Positions 7,101-8,796 of a DNA stretch of 8,796 nt are shown piece by piece. The stretch comes from CBDUQP01 sp965369385. Its GTDB lineage: Bacteria > Planctomycetota > Phycisphaerae > SM23-33. The stretch spans positions 1-8,796 of the forward strand of contig CBDUQP010000128.1 of NCBI GenBank assembly GCA_965369385.1. Direction: 5' to 3'. A program made the position numbers and the translations under genes. Position 1 is the stretch's first letter, and every line of letters starts with the position of its first letter. The notes beneath the pieces were generated by a model. The model did not search any database. It had not been told where the DNA came from and saw only the letters and a list, made by a program, of their open reading frames with translations.

Positions 7101-8492
7101 GTTTCTATGTCTGGCCCCGGCCATGTGAACGTCTATCGGGATATCTTTGGCGGACGTGCTGCTGATATCTATTCCATGGAACTGTTTGGCACTACTTCCA
7201 AGAGAAGCCAAATGAGCGTGAGAGTGGCATCGAAGCGTGGCACGGATAATGAGACGTCCATAGGAACGATTACCGGCAGCGGACTCCGTGCGATTACGGC
7301 AATGAGGTCAGATCTTGTCGGCAATGGCATAGAACTCACCGGTGCGTTGCTCAACTTGAGAATTGATGACATCAATGATGGTGCTGACATTCTTCTAGCT
7401 GGCGAATCCGGACAACGAATGAGGATGCGGGCTGGCGAAGTCGGAAACGTCAATCTGACGACAAATACCAAACTGGACCTTGTTAATACAAAAGGTTGGG
7501 CTGGCGGAACAATCCAGGGAAGCGTGCTGGGTAGGCTGACTATCAAGGGTGACTTCGGAGCTGATCTGGTCAACAAACGCGTCAGCAGGCTAGGATATGG
7601 CCTCGGCAGTCTGAAGGTCATCGGCAACGCGACATCCAATATCACTGCTGACCGGATCCAATCGATCAATGTGACCGGTGGTGATGCGATGTTCAATATT
7701 GATGTGATCACCGATGGTGTCACGCTGGATCGCAAGGTCGCATTCGGCAGCTTGACGGTTGTTGGCGGAAATCTGATCGGTGCCAATATTGTCCTCGAAC
7801 CGCACAGTCTCCCTGAGATGAATCCGTATACCCTGCTCAAGAGGCTTTCGGTTAGGGCTTCACGAGGCAAGGGTGGCGACATCCTGGGCGGTCTGAATAT
7901 CGTTGATGGCAGCTTAGGAAGTGTCAATGTTGGCGGTGATGTGCATGGTGCAGTCAATATTGACGGAAACCTGAAGAGAGCGGTTGTTCGTGGCGACGTG
8001 AACACCACTGGCTGGCAGATTGGTGGCGAAATTGGTTCGCTTACTACCAAGGGCACCTTCCGCAGCAGTCAGGCCGGCGTGGCCAAGCTCAGAAGTGGCG
8101 GTTCGATTGGCAAGCTCACGCTGGGTGCGATTGAGAATGTTGATGTTTTCGCGGGTATCCATGCGGCTGCAGGGCGTTTTGCCGCCAATTCGGGCGACTT
8201 CAACACGCCAGGGGCAAGTATTGGTTCGATCAACATCAAGGGTTACAGGACCAAGAAGGGCCAGCTGGCACCGCGATTCGTGGTGAACAGTAACTTCTCT
8301 GCCGCATCCATGGGCAGAGTGAAGATGACGAATATTGATCTGGCCACCAGCGGCGTGCATGTATTAGGTGGCGGCGACGAAATCAAGTCGCTGAGTCACC
8401 GGGACAAGGTTGATAAGGCCAGGAGTTTCAGATACCCGGGTAAGGCCGGCGTGATTTCTGTTGACGCAGCCGCGTTCGTAGACATTGTCTGA
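1158..8492 (+). CDS. Giant LEPR-xLL / RTX repeat protein, probable secreted or cell-surface Ca2+-binding protein
   Basis: This 2444-residue protein has no recognisable enzyme domain. I chose ATG 1158 because AGGA (1146-1149) sits eight bases upstream and the N-terminus is then short and basic, as usual for this class. ATG 1131 (2453 residues) has GGAG only one base away. In order: LEERQLLS at 21-28, a variant of the LEPR-xLL motif of giant planctomycete proteins; a unique region to about 290; Asp/Gly-rich strands at 290-400; six degenerate ~105-residue repeats (415-1030); a module at 1061-1191 that recurs at 1576-1718; ten RTX nonapeptides (1735-1824), known to bind Ca2+ in parallel beta-rolls; further Asp-rich strands; and a basic, solenoid-like C-terminus (about 1984-2444). 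No cysteine is visible, as is common in RTX proteins exported unfolded. There is no classical signal peptide or membrane segment. The likely role is structural or adhesive at the cell surface. The export route and ligand are unknown, and no transporter genes are adjacent. Confidence 0.93.
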   Translation: MKNPRNDRSKNAPQPFVVENLEERQLLSIAIPTLPGTDLIASLAGELTDLAFEAIPDDVRAALPSKFERDIRALNSAFIYQAFPGEINNVRMFGELNNSLLMLTESSDVSMIRIPPAISPDVIKSIKLTFTAKGEGGGSFVGHLAGGIGLNFEGLLDATFKNLLQLPKVDLITMNGLAWTDLIPGLNDLVDSFNGFLDFDVADYFMDDLMVIPSLDVPDWVPLIGGVEIFPGWEIPIPDFVDDVFSSLPTSLRDFTEFLPGPVGDVIAGIEGVLNFIQGTFSTSGITISTLDGNDTINLSALTGIPQTVIAGTGNDTIIMGGGQNVISSWGVSFYDNVNDKTMELFGDEGNDTFIINPNFHARDVVIDGGDGSDRLVIEGSAFGDIIRLVAGPNGTLQEIRFEAENADAGTLADEVQLLALPGDTIGGSFTLTVDGVGETGAIAWNAAGTDIKAALVAAGVDAADVTVNGGAAGPWTIAFTGALGNTDLPPLTADGTNLQRRDIPIPVSEVAASDVDAGHDEVQRIILPSETTGGTFKLRLASHAWTAPIQHDAAPADVRAAILATAPGLTTSDIEVTGTAPLWYVKFTGTLGNTDQPMMETDGAGLSGGLDMAVVETIAADAGVNQTQTIPGPSGTGTFKLGFTREGVTRWTGNLPVDALALEIELALENLGTIGEDNVSVTGTSGGQWVVEFIGDMAAQTHSLILTDIGSIANDGSVVLDTDGVDPGVNEVQTVTPPSNAAGYFRLSLTPILTEPISNNATAAQVQTALNAQVASDMFSVTGPTGGPWDVEFVGALAEANWNMFSVQNVMPVVAQTTAAVAPTNQMQTITLPAEATGGTFELWFGAGYTATPSGAIAYNASAATVQAKLEAMASIGAGNVTVTKPSAGTWRVTFTGDLAGQTMQRIGANGDMLRGALGDDIRVLERQAGSAVNEVQRVQLPGIVFGGTFTLSFEGNTTGAIAFDADEAAVKAALVGTGVAADDLVVTGSDGVWDIEFAGSRQGQDQSGVTADGSLLLYTGGSLDISEQTKGSDGGDTVVMNITRFTSLVNVESIQINGGGGDDVLIIDNSAGAIEFPEGIQFTGGAGVNKVIFEGDVTEAALSSEHTSSKSTHVFSNGMQTVIRSSSRVYDFTPTATGVSMIVNGSSSADLIELTADGNMGKVNTGSLKLYFQNKESLTIDAGSGDDQIRMETDGLETMLETIVVEGGNSIGGDTLVLVGADGDDAFEYSPATPTGGMMTWTVGSTARTVAISGMEFLEAWGGDNTTHTPGDSLTFNANNAVVTPTANPGEGTATGVDLRARAILALAFSGMETNTVNTGDVLVLDGSTGNDFVTIQGGRVTITNLFGGENVFDVSNAKALILNLLSGGDEVYILGGNQFINGMLIDGGDPTYASDIVHLITDGVAATVDFVHGRIDGIAGGGVQLDRVEELNIIGRDGVADAFNVIGYGSVTELERVRFSGGDVNGDDGDTLDVTLTDGSDELTFTPTGVGSARLQHGTGGPDIIVSEFNSELGSLSLRGAGSVDSVVAKGTFGDDQFTVSQGGIGTSMALQAGMDNWMGMDFADFAVLTVLGDSGNDLLIVDNTNGLVDLPSGTRFDGGYGSDTLMFVGDRTVDAIYDVGPGVGDGKVTHMLNGDVQTVLFNGLEPVIDLVPGALIVNGTNTGNVISYDVGDNSGTGLVGGVATGEVSVDNYETIEFGNKTSLRINGLAGGDEINLNNSPNPAGLAVSVYGGTGNDTIIGTAGDDMLYGEQGDDLIKGQDGNDVLVGGDGDDTLMGDAGNDELYGNAGDDVLVGGDGDDFLNGGTGSNDLDGGTGTDTALFETTEDADEVAMNAEGLVINGVASTINDIEIANLNTLGGDDTIELDVYDGFPFSVSVDAGDDDDHVDVLLGNTAPLTWIEVDGGGQKGDTATVKGAPGNDQFDTYGMSNRFGQSSVELSGLGSENPLILEGRMVDQMAPTVEVRKFKFFDADLNTTVVSMSGPGHVNVYRDIFGGRAADIYSMELFGTTSKRSQMSVRVASKRGTDNETSIGTITGSGLRAITAMRSDLVGNGIELTGALLNLRIDDINDGADILLAGESGQRMRMRAGEVGNVNLTTNTKLDLVNTKGWAGGTIQGSVLGRLTIKGDFGADLVNKRVSRLGYGLGSLKVIGNATSNITADRIQSINVTGGDAMFNIDVITDGVTLDRKVAFGSLTVVGGNLIGANIVLEPHSLPEMNPYTLLKRLSVRASRGKGGDILGGLNIVDGSLGSVNVGGDVHGAVNIDGNLKRAVVRGDVNTTGWQIGGEIGSLTTKGTFRSSQAGVAKLRSGGSIGKLTLGAIENVDVFAGIHAAAGRFAANSGDFNTPGASIGSINIKGYRTKKGQLAPRFVVNSNFSAASMGRVKMTNIDLATSGVHVLGGGDEIKSLSHRDKVDKARSFRYPGKAGVISVDAAAFVDIV
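2400..4238 (+). repeat. Array of six degenerate ~105-residue protein repeats
   Basis: Copies begin at about 2400, 2721, 3033, 3348, 3633 and 3960, so spacings are 95-109 codons. Each copy follows the same plan. It opens with a strand such as NEVQTVTLP, then a GGTFTLSF-like strand, a short TxAIAxxA turn, a helix-like segment (AAxVxAALxA), a VTVTG strand, a GGxWxVxFTGxL strand, and a tail often containing TADG. The clearest copies are 1, 2, 5 and 6; copies 3 and 4 have drifted. I recall similar units in large planctomycete and other environmental bacterial surface proteins, but I know of no proven function. The alternation of strands and one helix suggests an independently folded bead, with six beads forming a stalk. 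Confidence 0.8.
4338..4730 (+). repeat. Duplicated beta-rich module, copy A
   Basis: This 131-residue segment (residues 1061-1191) aligns by eye with copy B at 5883-6311. Shared landmarks come in the same order: GGDDVLIIDNSAG, an FxGGxGxxxxxFxGD segment, a T/S-H-x-x-x-x-x-x-QTV strand, IVNGSSSADLIEL, and a final LTIDAGSGDDQI strand. Identity is moderate and spread along the whole length, which favours an old internal duplication over shared Asp/Gly composition. No known function. Confidence 0.65.
5883..6311 (+). repeat. Duplicated beta-rich module, copy B, directly before the RTX block
   Basis: This 143-residue segment (residues 1576-1718) carries the landmarks of copy A: SGNDLLIVDNTNG, FDGGYGSDTLMFVGD, VTHMLNGDVQTVLF, LIVNGTNTGNVISY and a closing LRINGLAGGDEI. 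It is 12 residues longer than copy A, mainly in the last third. It ends 48 bp before the RTX nonapeptides, so it probably stacks directly on the RTX beta-roll. Confidence 0.65.
6360..6629 (+). repeat. RTX Ca2+-binding block: ten tandem nonapeptides
   Basis: Ten consecutive 9-residue units stay in perfect register: GGTGNDTII, GTAGDDMLY, GEQGDDLIK, GQDGNDVLV, GGDGDDTLM, GDAGNDELY, GNAGDDVLV, GGDGDDFLN, GGTGSNDLD, GGTGTDTAL. They match the RTX pattern GGxGxDxUx, in which Gly and Asp form turns that bind Ca2+ and the hydrophobic residue packs inside a parallel beta-roll. The last two units are weaker at the Asp and hydrophobic positions. At DNA level, 6456-6485 and 6537-6566 match at 27 of 30 bases with an 81-base offset, so part of the block probably arose by duplication of three units. 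Confidence 0.95.
7107..8489 (+). repeat. C-terminal solenoid-like region with recurring [I/L]GS[L/I/V]xVxG motif
   Basis: From about residue 1984 to the end, short strands recur at irregular intervals of about 20-50 residues: LGRLTIKG, LGSLKVIG, IQSINVTG, FGSLTVVG, LKRLSVRA, LGSVNVGG, LKRAVVRG, IGSLTTKG, IGKLTLGA, IGSINIKG. Between them lie Asn/Gly/Asp turns. This pattern suggests a right- or left-handed beta-solenoid. In contrast to the acidic regions before it, this part is rich in Lys and Arg. The final residues (DAAAFVDIV) are hydrophobic, but I cannot assign a known sorting signal. The fold is inference from pattern only. Confidence 0.55.
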
Positions 8493-8600
8493 TAGTAACT
8501 GTTCTGTTGTGACGAGTCTCCCAAGCCAGCGACGTACCTGGAGGCGAAGATCCGACAGGTAATGGAATGCAGTTGTATTGAAGCTGAAGTTCAGCCGATG

Positions 8601-8632
8601 ACTCCGCGGCCCCCACAAGGGCTGCGGAGTTT
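8601..8632 (+). terminator. Intrinsic terminator of the giant gene
   Basis: ACTCCGCGGCCC (8601-8612) pairs with GGGCTGCGGAGT (8619-8630) in a 12-bp GC-rich stem with one G-U pair and a six-base loop (CCACAA). A short T run (8630-8632) follows. The stem is strong but the T tract is weak (TTTGTC). It lies about 110 bp after the stop codons and points to a monocistronic transcript. Confidence 0.7.
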
Positions 8633-8751
8633 GTCATGGCCAGGTGCCATACCCACGATACGACTATCGCCCACCCGCCTATTTGCGGTGGCACGTGGTG
8701 TGCGGCAGTGCGTCTTTGATCGCGGAGGGGGACCCTCCTTTCGGCGGGCAG

Positions 8752-8787
8752 GCACGTATGTGCGCTTCGCCTGCGGCGAAGCTTCTT
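8752..8787 (+). repeat. Two adjoining perfect hairpins
   Basis: GCAC-GTAT-GTGC (8752-8763) is immediately followed by GCTTCGCC-TGC-GGCGAAGC (8764-8782), an 8-bp perfect stem with a three-base loop, and then TTCTT. The second hairpin could act as an intrinsic terminator. Nothing on the plus strand nearby needs ending, so it may instead serve a gene beyond the window or belong to a small dispersed repeat. Another perfect stem, GGAGGG-GGA-CCCTCC (8724-8738), lies just upstream. Confidence 0.5.
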
Positions 8788-8796
8788 ATACATGTC

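Larger units (their letters stand above)
8493..8796. other. Downstream non-coding region with terminator and hairpin cluster
   Basis: No convincing gene follows the giant gene. The stretch holds a 6-bp inverted repeat (TACCTG 8535-8540 with CAGGTA 8556-8561), the terminator at 8601-8630, and several short perfect hairpins between 8724 and 8782. An open frame on the minus strand (8428-8793) runs through all of these hairpins and is very Arg-rich, so I treat it as chance. Confidence 0.5.

Noticed and set aside
1383..8056. Many long antisense and alternate-frame ORFs inside the giant gene
   Set aside because: They mirror the Gly/Asp/Ala-rich coding strand, overlap each other and the clearly real frame, and show low-complexity Ser/Pro or Ile/Val composition without motifs.
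8428..8793. 121-codon minus-strand ORF at the right edge
   Set aside because: It overlaps the end of the giant gene, passes through the terminator and all hairpins, and has an Arg-rich composition typical of a non-coding frame.
1..8796. Insertion sequence, integrase, attachment site or origin of replication
   Set aside because: No transposase or recombinase motifs, no terminal inverted repeats with target duplications, and no DnaA-box cluster were seen.

Overview
The window looks like accessory chromosomal DNA of a Planctomycetota bacterium, with class Phycisphaerae as the best guess. The evidence is one giant protein. It carries an N-terminal LEPR-xLL-type motif (LEERQLLS), which is typical of very large planctomycete surface or secreted proteins, followed by Asp/Gly-rich repeats, RTX nonapeptides and a Gly/Val-rich solenoid-like C-terminus. 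The taxonomy is inferred from protein style and moderately high G+C, not from a marker gene.

Layout. Positions 1-147 hold the 3' end of an AbrB/MazE/SpoVT-type antitoxin gene. A Doc (death-on-curing, Fic-fold) toxin gene with an intact HPFIDGNKR motif follows at 154-534, and the two form a type II toxin-antitoxin operon. Positions 535-1157 are about 620 bp without a convincing gene. They contain an operator-like palindrome, a good sigma70-like promoter (TTGACA-N17-TAGGAT) and, in the predicted leader RNA, a possible 42-codon small ORF. Positions 1158-8492 encode one 2444-residue protein (2453 if read from the ATG at 1131). Its order is: LEPR-xLL motif, unique N-terminal region, six degenerate ~105-residue repeats, a ~135-residue module, a long beta-rich middle, a second copy of that module, ten RTX nonapeptides in perfect 9-residue register, and a ~460-residue basic C-terminal region with a recurring [I/L]GS[L/I/V]xVxG motif. 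I see no cysteine anywhere in the protein. The gene ends in three consecutive in-frame stop codons and is followed by a strong hairpin terminator at 8601-8630. Positions 8640-8796 have no gene but hold a cluster of short perfect hairpins.

How the parts relate. The toxin-antitoxin pair is a self-contained unit. The giant gene appears to be monocistronic, with its own promoter and terminator. It is most simply read as a Ca2+-dependent, cysteine-free extracellular or cell-surface repeat protein. No secretion genes (type I ABC transporter, membrane fusion protein, outer-membrane channel) lie in the window, so its export route is open. The least explained parts are the six-copy repeat array, the duplicated module and the solenoid-like C-terminus. 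I did not find an unmistakably new multi-gene system here.
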